Origin: Prorocentrum cordatum
Lineage: Eukaryota > Sar > Dinophyceae > Prorocentrales > Prorocentraceae
Length of the DNA: 64,000 nucleotides
Assembly (NCBI GenBank): GCA_963575745.1
Contig: CAUYUJ010009779.1
Span: 839,811 to 903,810 of the forward strand
Direction of reading: 5' to 3'
The position numbers and the translations under genes are program-made. The notes under the pieces are model-generated. The model made no database searches, was not told the DNA's origin, and saw only the letters and a program-made list of their open reading frames with translations. Position 1 is the first letter of the stretch. The number at the start of each line of letters is the position of its first letter. Below are positions 1-10,640 of the stretch, piece by piece.

Positions 1-98
1 AGCTTGGGCGGGGTGCCCCGCGGAAGTGGGCCGGCTGCCGGCTGCGCGGCAGTGGCGGCCGGGGAGGGAAGGCGAGGGGCCCCGGGGAATGCAGGCAC

Positions 99-264
99 TC
101 GGCGGCGAGCGCGGGGAGAGGGCCTTCTCAGAGGGCTGCGGGACCTTGCAGAGGCCCTCGCGCCCTCCGAGAAACGTGCTGCCCTGTCCTCGGGGAGGAG
201 CCCGGGCAAAAACTTCTCAGAGGGCCGGGTGGCGTCCGAGCCCTCCGGGGAGGCTCGCCGCCGA
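99..264. mobile_element. Inverted-repeat element, CTTCTCAGAAGG family, diverged copy
   Basis: The ends read TCGGCGGCGAGCG (99) and CGCTCGCCGCCGA-like (to 264), and CTTCTCAGAGGG motifs lie between them. The same plan recurs at 3401-3598, 26166-26366 and 59516-59703. This copy is the most diverged and its borders are approximate. Confidence 0.45.
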
Positions 265-499
265 GGCGGGGGCGCCACAGGCAGCACGGAAGGCCCACGG
301 GCGCCAGAGGGCCTCTCTCCCCGCAGCCAGCGAGGGGCGCGGCGCGCCCGGGGGGGGGCGCTGCGGAGAGAGCCACGCCCGCGGGCGTCTGGAGGCTGCC
401 GCTGCCGCCCCGGGCGGGCGAGGCGCGGGCAGACGCGCGCAGGGGCTAGGTCGGGCCTGTGTCCCCCCTGCAGGGGAAGGTTTTGTTCGGCGGGGGACA

Positions 500-640
500 G
501 ATCTCCCTGTTCAGTAAACCTCCCCGCAGTGAAGACGGCCTGGAACCGAAACCTCCCCTTTGTGAAACCTCCCCTTAGCGAAAACCTCCCTTTTTAGTAA
601 ACCTCCCCTTAGTGAAAACGGCGGTGGACAGGCCTCCCAG
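500..640. repeat. Irregular 17-20 bp repeat, CTCCCCTTAGTGAAA type
   Basis: About six imperfect units of AAACCTCCCCTTAGTGAA follow one another and end in GGCGGTGGACAG. The same repeat and the same GGCGGTGGACAG reappear after the GT/GC microsatellite (1029-1115), so the microsatellite sits inside this block. Confidence 0.6.
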
Positions 641-731
641 GAAAGAGGGCCGCCCCCGGTCGTATACTATAGAAGAGATGTCCGAGCGCGCGCGTCGCCC
701 CTGGGGAGGCGACGCACGCACTCCAGGAGAG

Positions 732-795
732 AGTGTGTGTGTGTGCGTGCGTGCGTGCGTGTGCGTGTGTGTGTGTGTGTGCGTGCGTGTGCGTG

Positions 796-847
<52 letters not shown>

Positions 848-1028
848 TGTGCGTGTGCGTGTGCGTGTGCGTGTGCGTGTGCGTGTGCGTGTGCGTGTGC
901 GTGTGCGTGTGCGTGTGCGTGTGCGTGTGCGTGTGCGTGTGCGTGTGCGTGTGCGTGTGCGTGTGCGTGTGCGTGTGCGTGTGCGTGTGCGTGTGCGTGT
1001 GCGTGTGCGTGTGCGTGTGCGTGTGCGT
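732..1028. repeat. (GTGTGC)n / (GTGC)n microsatellite, about 300 bp
   Basis: Almost uninterrupted alternating purine-pyrimidine sequence; the distal half is a pure GTGTGC hexamer array. It is open in several frames and gives artefactual CV/RV/HT repeat peptides. This base alternation favours Z-DNA. Confidence 0.95.
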
Positions 1029-1115
1029 AAACTTCCCCTCAGTGAACCTCCCCAGGGAAAATTTTCGGCGGTGGACAGACCTCCCTTTAGTAAACCTTCC
1101 CTCAATGAACACGGC
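1029..1115. repeat. CTCCCCTTAGTGAAA-type repeat, second block
   Basis: Continuation of the 17-20 bp repeat on the far side of the microsatellite, again with GGCGGTGGACAG (about 1064). Confidence 0.55.
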
Positions 1116-1215
1116 CCGGGGACGACACCGGCGGACCTGGGCCCGCAAAAACGACGGCCGCGAGGCCCTCTCGCGAACCGAGAACGACCAATTCCTCAAT
1201 CGACGCGTCAAGGTA

Positions 1216-1362
1216 GGAGGTCTGTCCAACCCCCGAATTTTGGGCGAAAAATCGAACTAATAAAAAAATGATCAAAGGATGCCCAAAAGCATGCAACAAA
1301 AAAGTCCCGAGACTATTGTTTGACCATGTTTGAAGCTTCTCCCTGTGGCGGGACAGACTTAA
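1216..1362. mobile_element. MITE-like element, GTCGGGC/TGTCCCC family
   Basis: The ends GTCTGTCC (1220) and GGGACAGACTTAA (to 1362) are inverted. The interior shares ATTTTGGGCGAAAAAT and an AAAAGTCCC block with the element at 58217-58390. No convincing target duplication was found. Confidence 0.55.
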
Positions 1363-1589
1363 GGCGAAGGGGGACGGCATCACAAATCTACCCACCGACC
1401 TTCGGGCCCGCCCCCGAGAACGAGCAAGAACACAAGGCCGCCCGATCACTGAAGCAGGAGGGCGCCTGAAGCCATACCGTGCAAGACGTGATGTTCGCCG
1501 ATGCGACAGCCTGCCAACGCCCGACGAATACCCTGACGTCTCGATGTGTTCAGTGCGCAAGCCGATGCCTCGAACTGTTCCCAGTGCCG

Positions 1590-1812
1590 CTATTTGCTGT
1601 GCATGATCCCAGGGCCTGAAAACGGCCCCTGGAGACCAAACTCGAAGACGGAACCAAAACATACGTCACGACTTCGGAGGTACTGGTACGTGATTATTCC
1701 GCTCTCCCTGGGGCAACCAAAGGGTACAGATACCGCTACTCCCTTGACCTCTCCCGGAGGACGCTCTGACAAGTATTGCGAAGCGAATCCAGCGGTGGCG
1801 ACGAGGGTCTCC
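1590..1812 (-). CDS. Putative exon of an unrecognised protein (paralogue at 51.1-51.3 kb)
   Basis: The minus-strand frame is open from an acceptor-like site to a TAG at 1590. Upstream of the segment, a T-rich tract followed by CCCTCCAG ends at 1813, which suits a 3' splice site. About 37 codons align with 51166-51277; by hand I count 14 third-position, 4 first-position and 7 second-position differences. Conserved residues include TAGFAS, SER, PGEV and GVAVSVPFG. The wobble positions of this frame coincide with those of one plus-strand frame, so the substitution pattern alone does not prove the strand. The minus strand is preferred because of the acceptor and the more protein-like composition. 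I recognise no domain, and homology also extends into the presumed intron, so an old duplicated repeat is the alternative. Confidence 0.35.
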
Positions 1813-2086
1813 CTGGAGGGTAAAAAAATGAAAACGGGGCAAGGGTAGCAGCATGGGTACCATCTCCTCCTCCGACTTCCAAGACGTCCGTCTTCACCCT
1901 CGCGTCCTCGCGAAACGTGCGCGCGTGCGACGACCTCCGCGACGCGCCTAGCGCTGTCGCACCCCTGCAGGGGGCTCCCCCCGGAAGCCATTCGGAGGCC
2001 TCCGAAAGCCCAGAAAGGGTTCCAAACACTGAAGGGGCTCAGGGACACGCAAATAAGCGCAACCGCACCCCAGGATTTCTCATATT

Positions 2087-3310
2087 TGTTCAACCATCCT
2101 GCTGTGTTGGGGCCTCGATTTGAAGAGACAGCGCCCCGCGGTTCCACTCCTGTCATCCTCCCGCCTTTCTCCTTCCATCCCTTGCCTCTGCCCTCCGCAT
2201 CTCATCGTCGTCATATGGGCGCATGCAATTCCACCCCCCAATCCGGCGCACCCTTCACACGTTTCGTGGCCCCACAGGGTGCTCCGCCAGAAGCCCAAGT
2301 GGCAGGGTCTGTATACAATTCCACCCCCAATCACGCACCCCTCATACGCTTCGTGGCCCCGTAGGGTGCTCGACCAGAGGCCCCAGTGACAGGGTCCGAA
2401 TGCAGTTCCACCACCAATCCGGCTCACCCCTCACACGTCTCGTGGCCCCATAGTGTGCTCCACCGAAAGCCCCAGTAGCAGGGTCCGCATGCAATTCCAC
2501 CCACTATCCGGCGCACCCCTCACACGCTTCGTAGCCCCATAGGGTGCTCCGAAGGCCCCCGTGGCAGGGCCCGCATGCAGTTCCACTTCCATGCCGGCGC
2601 ACAAATCACAGGATTCCTGCCCCCACAGTGGGCTCCACCGAAAGCCCCAGTGGCGGGGTCCGCATGCAATTCCACTTCCATGTCGGCGCAACCCTCACAA
2701 GTGTCGTGGCCCCATATGGTGCTCCGCCGAAGCCCCAACGGCGGGGTCCGCATGCAATTCCACCCTGCACAAGTTTCGTGGCCCCATAGTGGTCCACCGA
2801 AGACCCCAGTGGCAGGGCCCGCATGCACACGCTTCGCGGCCCCATAGGGTGCTCCGCCGAAGGCCCCAGTGGCGGGGTCCGCATGCAACACACCCTGAAT
2901 CTGGCGCACCCCTCACAAGTTTCGTGGCCTCATAGAGTGGTCCACCGAAGGCCCCAGTGGAAGGGTCCAGTGGAAGGAGCACCACCACAGGTCCCAGTCG
3001 CACCGTTCGCGCGCGTCCCCGCCACCCATTTCGGCACACCCCTCAGACGTTTCGTGGCCCTAGGGGCCCCACTGAAGGTCCCAGTGGCTGCCGCATGCGT
3101 CCCCGCTCCCCATTTCAGCACACCCCTCACACATTTCGTGGCCCCGCAGGGTGCTCCACCGAAGGTCCTAGTGGCCTTGTTCGCATGCGTCCATGGCACC
3201 AATGTCGCCCCCCCCCCCCCACACTTGTTTCGTTGCCATATAGAGGGGGCTCCACCGAAGACGATGCTCACAACTGCGTTACTCACACCTGCGTCTGGTT
3301 GGCTTTTCCG
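2087..3310 (+). mobile_element. Satellite-carrying dispersed unit, copy 1 (diverged)
   Basis: Left end at 2087 (CAACCATCCTG, then GAAGAGACAGCGCCCCGCG), a TCC-rich stretch at 2150-2210, then about twelve diverged monomers containing TTTCGTGGCCCCATAG, CCACCGAAGGCCCCAGTGG and GCATGC. The right end near 3290-3303 reads CTGGTTGGCTTTTCCGCCA. It has the same architecture as the units at 7.0, 8.7, 10.2 and 45.1 kb. Confidence 0.7.
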
Positions 3311-3400
3311 CCAAGAAAAACTCCACATGTTCTGGATGTCCGTCTTCCCCTCCAGAGCGCAAAGGTTTCCATATCTCCTGGAGGCCGGTCATTCATGTGC

Positions 3401-3598
3401 TTGGCAGCGAGCGCGGGGGGGAAATGAAAATGGGCAGGCCTTCTCAGAAGGCTCGGAAGCCCCCAGGCCTTCTGAGAAGTTTTCTAAGCCTTCCCCGAAG
3501 ACATAGAAAACTTCTCAGAAGGCGCGAGGGCTCAGAGAAGCCCGACCGCCTTCTGAGAAGGCCTTCTCCATCTCACTTCCCCCCTCGCTCGCCGCCGA
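3401..3598. mobile_element. Inverted-repeat element, CTTCTCAGAAGG family
   Basis: 198 bp with roughly 50-bp imperfect terminal inverted repeats: the left end has GCGAGCGCGGGG then GGCCTTCTCAGAAGG, and the right end has CCTTCTGAGAAGGCCTTC then CGCTCGCCGCCGA. TGC borders both ends; that is too short to call a target duplication securely. Confidence 0.75.
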
Positions 3599-3891
3599 TG
3601 CCTGCCTGTGTCTACGTTCCCCTCCCGACGCACGCCTGAACACCTCGACCCTCGAACCTCGCTCCCTCGAGCCGCGCCCCGTGTGCGCCCTCGCCCTCCC
3701 AGGACCGTGCCAGTCTTCACCACCGCCTCCGCCCGCCCTTGCCGAGGTCACGCGCCGCAGGCATGGATACCGCCGAGGGCTGGCGACCGAGATCGGCTGA
3801 AGATGTCAGGACGCGACTACCGGGAGGCTCTCGTCGGAAAGGCTGAAGAGGATGAAGCCCCATGTGGGAGCTATTACGCCATAGTAAGCCT

Positions 3892-3970
3892 CGGATCCAG
3901 CGGGATTAAGACAGATTAAGCGGGATCAAGCGGGATTAGGCCGGATTGAGCGGGATTAAGCAGGACTTCG
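3892..3970. repeat. Short tandem repeat AGCGGGATTA
   Basis: About six imperfect 10-12 bp units of AGCGGGATTA. The sequence just downstream (GCAGGACTT to TTGCATCC, about 3958-4013) has a diverged homologue at 59448-59516, immediately before another CTTCTCAGAAGG element. Confidence 0.7.
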
Positions 3971-4013
3971 GACCAGTGCAAAATCAGAATTGACCTCCCA
4001 GGAGTTGCATCCC

Positions 4014-4347
4014 AAAAGACGGGCCTGGGGGACAAGCATGCAGAAACGAATGCGTTCACCCCTGGCACATCACTGCACCGAAGCCGTCCACGGCGGCAGC
4101 AAGGCCGACAACCGACAGCAGAACCAAAAACCGACCAACATCGGCAGGGCGCAGGCAGCCTAGACGGGCGCCGTGACGCGGCAAAGGCACCATAGCACAA
4201 TCATCGACCGAACCGAACCGACCGAACGCATCCGCCTTCGACACAGCTGAACCGGCCGAACCGCGAACACTCTTTGCACACCTTCGTTGCAAACCTGACT
4301 CTTTTTGAGCAGGGACCGACCGTCCTGGCATCCCTACAATCATACCA
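4014..4347. other. No recognisable feature
   Basis: Mixed-composition DNA with no protein-like frame, RNA gene or repeat that I could see. Confidence 0.5.
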
Positions 4348-4500
4348 CGAAATGTTCTTAAAACCAGAAAATGTTGTAAGAACAAAAACAATGTTCTGAG
4401 ACCATAAGGCCGATGTGATAAAACAAGGCAGACTCCGCCAGACACGTTCTAAGAACAGTTCGTGGAAACCACAACAGGTTCTTAGAACATTGTTCGGTGG
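4348..4500. repeat. Possible short inverted-repeat element (AATGTTCTTAAAACC ends)
   Basis: AATGTTCTTAAAACC near the left end faces an inverted GGTTCTTAGAACATT near the right end, and further GTTCTAAGAAC palindromes lie inside. Only one copy is in the window. Confidence 0.4.
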
Positions 4501-5092
4501 GGCTTCGGGCGAGCCAGGTCACTTCGCCGCTGCTTGATCTTTGAGTCCTCCGCCCTCCCGAGACCACGTCCATCTTCACCTTCGTGTCCTGCGGCCTCAC
4601 CTTGTACGGCGACTCCTGGCGGAGGCCGCTGGGGCGGCGGCCTCAGGCGCGGGCTGCGCCTGAGCGAGGAGGCAGAAGCAAGGGACCAGACAGCCATCGA
4701 GGAGGGAGAGGAGGAGGAGGAGGAGGAGGACTAGAACAAGCCACAGATGTACCAACGACGCTGCAATACACTCTCCCGTCGCGAGCTCCCTCGTCGTCAA
4801 CCCCTGCACCGATTCTTGCCACTGCCCATGACACCCCACCCTGCAAAAAGACGATCGCACCGTGGGCCCGCAAATCAGGCGGGAACTCCATTTTGAATAC
4901 GGCCCGACCTGAGACAGAGGAGCATCACTCAAGAACACGAGACCCTCCGCCGGCCAACATACCCGACACACGAAGAATGCCCTCCAACAGGATGCACGGG
5001 AAAGAAAAAACACACACACACACACACACGAAGACCGTGAGGAAACCTCCCCGAACCGACCTCGACCTTCTGCCTCGGTGCGACCGCACATG
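4501..5092. other. No recognisable gene; short (GAG)n and (CA)n tracts
   Basis: A (GAG) run lies near 4705-4730 and a (CA)10-like run near 5010-5029. No frame here looks protein-like. Confidence 0.5.
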
Positions 5093-5257
5093 ACTACCTA
5101 CCAGACCACCCCAACCCAACCCGAAGACCCGAATTTCGGGTTGGGGGGTTTAAGGGTTCCACATGTGTTTTTTCGATGTTTCCCGACCCCCCCCCACTGG
5201 AAATCGAGGGTAAATCTGAGCCTTCGGGTTGGGTTGGGGTGGTTTGGTGGGTGGTGA
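5093..5257. mobile_element. MITE-like element, CCCAACCCAACCCGAAG family, copy 1
   Basis: 165 bp. ACTACCTACCAGACCACCCC opens the left end. The right end carries the inverted CTTCGGGTTGGGTTGGGG and then TTTGGTGGG. It is nearly identical to 43301-43465. No target duplication is visible at this copy. Confidence 0.75.
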
Positions 5258-5363
5258 GGACAAGAAGTCCCTCCAGCTGTGCCAGGCGGGGTCGCAGAAT
5301 CTCGGGAAAGCCCCACGACAACCGCCCCGTGAGAAGGACCCGCCCTCCCTGCGACGGCCTGCC

Positions 5364-5470
5364 AGACCACCCCAACCCAACCCGAAGACCCGAAGCTCGG
5401 GTCCCCCGACGCCCTCCCCCCACTGGGAATGGAGGGCACGTTAGTGCCCTCGGGTTGGGTTTGGGGGGGG
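5364..5470. mobile_element. MITE-like element, CCCAACCCAACCCGAAG family, short copy
   Basis: CAGACCACCCCAACCCAACC at the left and CTCGGGTTGGGTTTGGGG at the right enclose a shortened core with CCCCACTGGGAATGGAGGG. It lies about 105 bp after copy 1. Confidence 0.6.
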
Positions 5471-5501
5471 GGGGGGGGGGGTGATCCTCTCAAGGCAACT
5501 A

Positions 5502-5697
5502 TCGGGTCGGGCGAAAGGGGGGGATAGCAAAAGGGGGGGGGTGAGAAGCAGCTCGTGTAGCTGATTTTCCCGGCGCCTCCCGGCGCCGGAGGCGCCTATG
5601 TATCGAGGAATGGGCCCCTCGGTGGGGCCGAAACCAGCTGCACGCAGCAAATTTCGTCCCCCCCCCTTTCCTAAACCCCCCCTTTCGTCCGGCCCGA
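5502..5697. mobile_element. 195-bp MITE family, copy 1, with AACTA target duplication
   Basis: The terminal inverted repeats start TCGGGTCGGGCGAAAGG and are followed by G-rich/C-rich arms. The interior contains GCTGATTTTCCCGGCGCC, TATGTATCGAGGAATGGG and GCAGCAAATTTCGT. Flanks are AACTA at 5497-5501 and 5698-5702. Other copies lie at 28087, 58391 and 59122. Confidence 0.85.
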
Positions 5698-5702
5698 AAC
5701 TA

Positions 5703-6683
5703 TTGCACCGTTTCAGACTTCTGGGCACAGCATCGAACGAGATCTGAGGCGAAGCCAGGGCGAGGATAAAAAAAATCGGCTGAGGATGAAGCCAGATTCT
5801 CAGCCTGCGATCTGGAAGATGTCTGGGCGCAGCGGCCTTCTCAAGAGTGTTCTGGAAAACTCTGAGAGTGCTCTGGAACGGCTGGAATACATGTGTCCTC
5901 GTCCTAACCCCGTCCAGCGAAATCTCGAGCGATAGCCCCATTGCAAGTTATTCAGGGCGATAGCGATAATAGCGGTTGGTTCGGGGTGGAGACGGCAAAC
6001 ACCAATGGGCACCTATGAATCATCGGGGCGGCTGCAGCGGTAACGCGCTCGCCTCCTTTACCTCCATCTCCCACAACACAGCGCTGTTGGTGTCGACCTT
6101 AGTTGACAAGAAGCAATACGATACGGACAAGATCTCAACTCTGCTGTGTTTTTTTCGCAGTTCAGCAAGGACGACGGCACACTGGGGATGCTGAGTGTCT
6201 GGCGCTGCACCACTCTTCTTAATCATCACATGACGACGCCTGATCGTCATCGGGTGAACCTCCCAACAACCTGGAGCGGAGCTTCATCTATGTTGCTCTG
6301 GTGCCCCAGCCTCCCCTCTTCCCAATGCACGTGACAGTGGTCTCCCTTCTGTTTTCCTGGGCCACGGCATGGTCCTGCGAACGAAGATGACGCAGCTTGT
6401 CTTCTACATCATCCACCTGCGTGTGGCGAAACCAACATGAACATACATTCCAAGGGGATCCGCGCGGATGTCTCGGGTCACTGCAGGACTTCCCTCATCT
6501 TGCAAGCGAAGTCCGCTAGAGGCGGCGTTGTGGGGGTCCAGCACCGATCACAGAAATCCGTCCAGACCTTCGACAAATAATGTGTATGGAAAATGTGTGG
6601 CTGTTCGATATGTCTGAAGGTCCCTGATTTGAACACGCCTGTCCACGGCACCCTTACGCGTCCGACCCATAGGAGCCACCGCT
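5703..6683. other. No recognisable gene
   Basis: About 1 kb of moderate-GC DNA. I saw nothing beyond a small palindromic patch of CTCTGAGAGTG type near 5835-5875. Confidence 0.5.
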
Positions 6684-6723
6684 CATATGTATATATATAT
6701 ATATATATGTATATATATAGGTA

Positions 6724-6754
<31 letters not shown>

Positions 6755-6794
6755 CTAAATAAATAAATAAATAAATAAATAAAAAATAAAAGAA

Positions 6795-6825
<31 letters not shown>

Positions 6826-6872
6826 ATACATAAATAAATAAATAAATAAATGAATAAATAAAAAAATAAATA
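6684..6872. repeat. (AT)n followed by (AAAT)n microsatellite
   Basis: (AT)n at 6684-6719, then an AAAT tetramer array to about 6872 with a few interruptions. It is an AT island in otherwise GC-rich DNA. Confidence 0.95.
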
Positions 6873-7045
6873 CCTACAGACACAAGCAACTGCATATGTT
6901 TGTCCGAAGTCCACGTGGATTTCTTGGATCGGCGCTGAACCCTTCTCTGGCGCGCGGAGCGCGCCAAGAGCGCCAGAAACACCGCTAGGGGGGCCATCGC
7001 CGATCCAAATAATCCGTGCGGAGCTCCAAAAGTGTGTGCTTCCGC

Positions 7046-7197
7046 CATGTTCCCCTACCATCCTGTGGTGTTGGGTCCTCGTTTCGAGTCAGCAGCGCCC
7101 CGCGTTCAACCTCACTCCTCCTCCTCCTCCTCCTCCTCCTCCTCCTCCTCCTCCTCCTCCTTGTCCTCTCCTCCTCCTCCTCCTCCTCCTCCACCTC

Positions 7198-7228
<31 letters not shown>

Positions 7229-8500
7229 ATCCTGCGTCTGCCCTCCGCGGCGTCCGCCCGACTCATTTCGGCGCACTCCTGACACGCCTTCTTGGCCCAA
7301 CTAAGAGCTCGAAAGTCCCAGCGGCAGCGCCCGCATGCGGTTCCACCCTAAGATTTCGGCGCAACCCTCACACGCTTCGTGTCCCATAGGGAGCTCCACC
7401 GAATGCCCCAGTGGCAGCGCCCGCATGCGGTTCCACCCTACGATTTCGGCGCAACCCTCGCACGCGCTTCGTGTCCCATAGGGAGCTCCACCGCTCCACA
7501 CCCGCCCGCGTGCGGCTCCAACCTCTACCTCCAATTTCGAGACACCCCTCACACTCGAGCTTCGTGGCCACATGGGGAGCTCCACAGGCCCCCCATTTCG
7601 GCACACCCTTCACACTTTTCGTGGCCTCATAGGGAGCTCCACCGAATACTCGAATGGCAACAATTTGCGATTCCACCCTCCATTGGGGCACACTCCTCAC
7701 ACGTTCCGTGGCCCCCAAGGGAGCTCGACCGAAGGCCACAACGGTAATGCCCGCACGCGGTTCCCCTCCGCATTTCGGCAAACCCGTCACACGTTTCGTG
7801 ACACCATAGGAAGCTCCGCCAAGGCCCCATCGGCAACGCCGCTTTCAGCCCCCCATTCTGGCACGCCACGCACACGCTTCGTTCCCCCATAAGGAGCTCC
7901 ACCGAAGGCCCCAGCGGCAACGCCCGCATGCGTTTCAACCCCCCATGCCGGCATACCCACTCACATGTTTCGTGTCCCCATAGGGAGCTCTGCCGAATGT
8001 CCCACTGGCAGCATCCGCGTGCACTTCCAGCCCCTCCCAATTCAGCACGCCCCGCACACGCGTCGTGCCCCCATATGGGGCCCCACCGAAGACCCCAGCG
8101 GCAACGCCCGCGTGCGTTTCCACCCCCCATGTCGGCACACCCGGTCACAAGTTTCGTGGCCCCATGAAAAGCTCGAACGAACGCCCCAATGGCAGCACCC
8201 GCATGCGTTTTCGGCCCCCCATTTCGGCGCACCCATCACACGTTTCGTGGCCATATAGGAAACTTCACCAAAAGACGCTAGCAGCTTTCGCATGTGGCCG
8301 CGCCGCAGATTTCCGCGCAATCCTCACACGGTTTGTTGCCCCAAACGGAGCTCCACGGAAGGCCCCAATGGCAGTTTTTGCATGTGTCCGCGCCGCACTT
8401 GTCAGCGCACCCCTCAAGCGTTTCACGGCCCCACAGGAGGCCCCAGTGGCGACGTTCGCATGCGTCCCCACCGCACAGGTCGTATGGTTGGGCTTGTTGC
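7046..8500 (+). mobile_element. Satellite-carrying dispersed unit, copy 2
   Basis: The left end at about 7052 (CTACCATCCTGTGGTGTTGG, then CAGCGCCCCGCG) is followed by an expanded (TCC)n tract. About thirteen diverged monomers come next, with TAGGGAGCTCCACCGAA, GCATGCG and CACACGTTTCGTGG. The right end at 8475-8500 reads TATGGTTGGGCTTGTTGCCA. Confidence 0.7.
7113..7222. repeat. (TCC)n tract inside satellite unit copy 2
   Basis: An almost pure TCC trinucleotide run, at the position where the 2.1-, 12.0-, 12.8- and 45.2-kb copies carry a shorter TCC-rich stretch. Confidence 0.9.
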
Positions 8501-8514
8501 CAAGGGAATTTGCC

Positions 8515-8640
8515 CAAAGACACACACACACATCAATCGAAACAAGTCCCAAAGCCTCCCATCTTCAAATATGCTCATGGTTTTCGTCTTCCCCCCATAT
8601 TCCCACGTTTCCCATATATTCCTGGGAGTAGATGGTGAAT
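8515..8640 (+). mobile_element. CACACA/TGTGTCTGTGTG dispersed repeat, partial copy
   Basis: Contains ACACACACACA, CCCAAAGCCTCCCATCTTC, GTCTTCCCCCCATATTCCC and TTCCTGGGAGTAGAT, matching the middle of the copies at 14085, 24440 and 58915. The terminal TGTGTCTGTGTG is lost. Confidence 0.55.
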
Positions 8641-8689
8641 TCTCCACCCGATAGGTTGGGGCCGCTAGATACGTTTCACATATGCGTGT

Positions 8690-9680
8690 GTATATATATA
8701 TACATATATTTTTATAAAAACAAATTGTATACTGGAAAGGACCCAACCAGACGCAGACGAAACTATGAGTGCCGCAGTTGTGGGATCGTCGTCGGTGGAA
8801 CTCCCTATGGCGCCACAAAACGTGTGACGGGCGTGCCGATTTGGGGGGGTGGGCGGGTGCTCGTGAGTTCGTGCCCCATTGTGGCCCTTGGTGGGGCTCC
8901 CAATGGGGCACGGCACGTGCAAAAGGTGTGCCGAAACGGGCGTGACGCTCACATGCGAACTGCGCCACTGGGAGTTTCGGTGGAGCTAGTTACGGCGCCA
9001 CAAAACTTGTGAGTGGCGTGCCGATTTGGGGAGGTGGGCGGGTGCACGTAATTTCGTGCCCCATTGCGGCATTTGGTGGGGTTCCCAATGGGGCACGGCA
9101 CGTGCAAGAGGTGTACTGGAACGGGTGCGACGCTCACGTGCGAACTGCGCCACTGGGAGTTTCGGTGGAGCTACCTACGGGGCCACGACACGTGCGAAGG
9201 GGTGTGCCGGAACGGGCGTGGCGCCCACATGCCCATTGCGCCACCGGGACCTTCGGCGGAACTCCCTTTGGGGTCACGAAGCGTGTTAGGGGTGTGCCGA
9301 AACGGGCCTGACGCCTGCATGCGAACTGCACCAGTGGGACCTGTGGTGGAATTACGTGTAGGGCCACGAAACTTGCGAAGGGTGTGCCGACAAGGGGCGT
9401 GGCGCCCACATGCGAACTGCCCCACTGGTACCTTTGATGGAACTCATTATGTGGCCACACAACGTGTGAGGGGTGCGCCGAAACGGGCGCAGCGCCCACT
9501 TCCGAACTGCGCCGCGGAAGCCTGGTGCTCCCTATGGGGCAACGAAGCGTGTGAGGGGTGTGCCGAAACGGGCGCGACGCCCAAATGCGAACTGCACCAC
9601 TGGGACCTTCGGTGGAACTCCCTACGGGGCCACGACACGTGTTAGCGGTGTGCCGGAACGGGCGTGCCGCCCCACATGTT
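8690..9680 (-). mobile_element. Satellite-carrying dispersed unit, copy 3 (inverted, left end missing)
   Basis: In the minus orientation the right end reads GGTTGGGTCCTTTCCAG (8739-8755) and runs into an AT tract with (TA)n at 8690-8710. About ten monomers follow with CGGTGGAACTCCCTA, GGCCACGAAACGTG and GTGTGCCGAAACGGG. No left end was found before about 9680, so the unit looks truncated. Confidence 0.6.
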
Positions 9681-10149
9681 GGAAGCGGAAAACTCACACG
9701 AAACAATATGCTAAAAGAAACAAGCCGTTCGTAAAATGGTTTTGCTGTGCTGCGCGCCAACCGCTGCGGCGCGTCAACCGCTGCGGCGCGTCCAATTTGG
9801 CAATCCACGTCCTGCCCTCGCGCCCTGAATCTCCTGGCGAGGAGCATCTACAACTCGCTGAAAACATGTCCAAAGATCGACGCGACCCGATGCTACGCGA
9901 CCTGATTACTCGAGCAAGTGCATCGCGGGGTGAACTGGCAAAGAAAACACGGGCCCCCCGCTCCCGACCGGGCGCGGGCCCCGCATGCCAAGGGCTTGAC
10001 TAAGGCAGGCCGCGGACTCGTACTGAAACGAAGAAATAGATGTACTACAACGGCAGAGCGGTTTTACTAAAACGAAACAACGGCCTCGCGAAAGCGAGGA
10101 AATGGTTTTAGTAAAGGCGCGCCGCTCAATACATTCCGAATTCGTAAAA
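9681..10149. other. No recognisable gene; one 16-bp tandem doublet
   Basis: CAACCGCTGCGGCGCGT occurs twice in tandem near 9759-9790, and TTTTACTAAAAC-type palindromes lie near 10065-10110. Nothing else is supportable. Confidence 0.5.
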
Positions 10150-10199
10150 CGTTTAACAAATTAGCCTGGCGAAGGACCCAACCATATGCAGTTGTGAAT

Positions 10200-10640
10200 G
10201 CCGCAGTTGTGCTGGGTGGTGGCGGACGCATGCGGGCGGTGCCACTGGGACCTTCGGTGGAGCTCCCTATGGGGCCACGAAACGCTGTACTGGGTGGGTG
10301 AGACGCGGTCAGCAGCAAGGCTGTGCTGCGTGGTGGCGGACGCATGCGAGCGGTGCCACTGGGACCTTCGGTGGAGCTCCCTATGGGGCCACGAAACGCT
10401 GTACTGGGTGGGTGAAACGCAGGCAGGGAGCAAGGGCTGTGCAGGGTGGTGGCGGACGCATGCGGGCGGTGCCGCTGGGACCTTTGGTGGAGCTCCCTAT
10501 AGGGCTACGAAGCGCTGTTCTGGGTGGGTGAAGCGCAGGGAACAAGGGCTGTGCTGGGTGGTGGCGGACGCAAGCGGGCAGTGCCACTGGGACCTTTGGT
10601 GGAGCCCCCCTATGGGGCCACGAAGCGTGCGAGGGGTGTG
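10200..10640 (-). repeat. Satellite subarray with 111-116 bp monomers
   Basis: Four monomers keep the shared cassette (GGGACCTTCGGTGGAGCTCC, then CTATGGGGCCACGAAACG). They carry a longer variable cassette with GGGTGGGTGA and GGTGGCGGACGCATGCG. AGCTCC recurs at 10261, 10375 and 10491. Confidence 0.85.
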
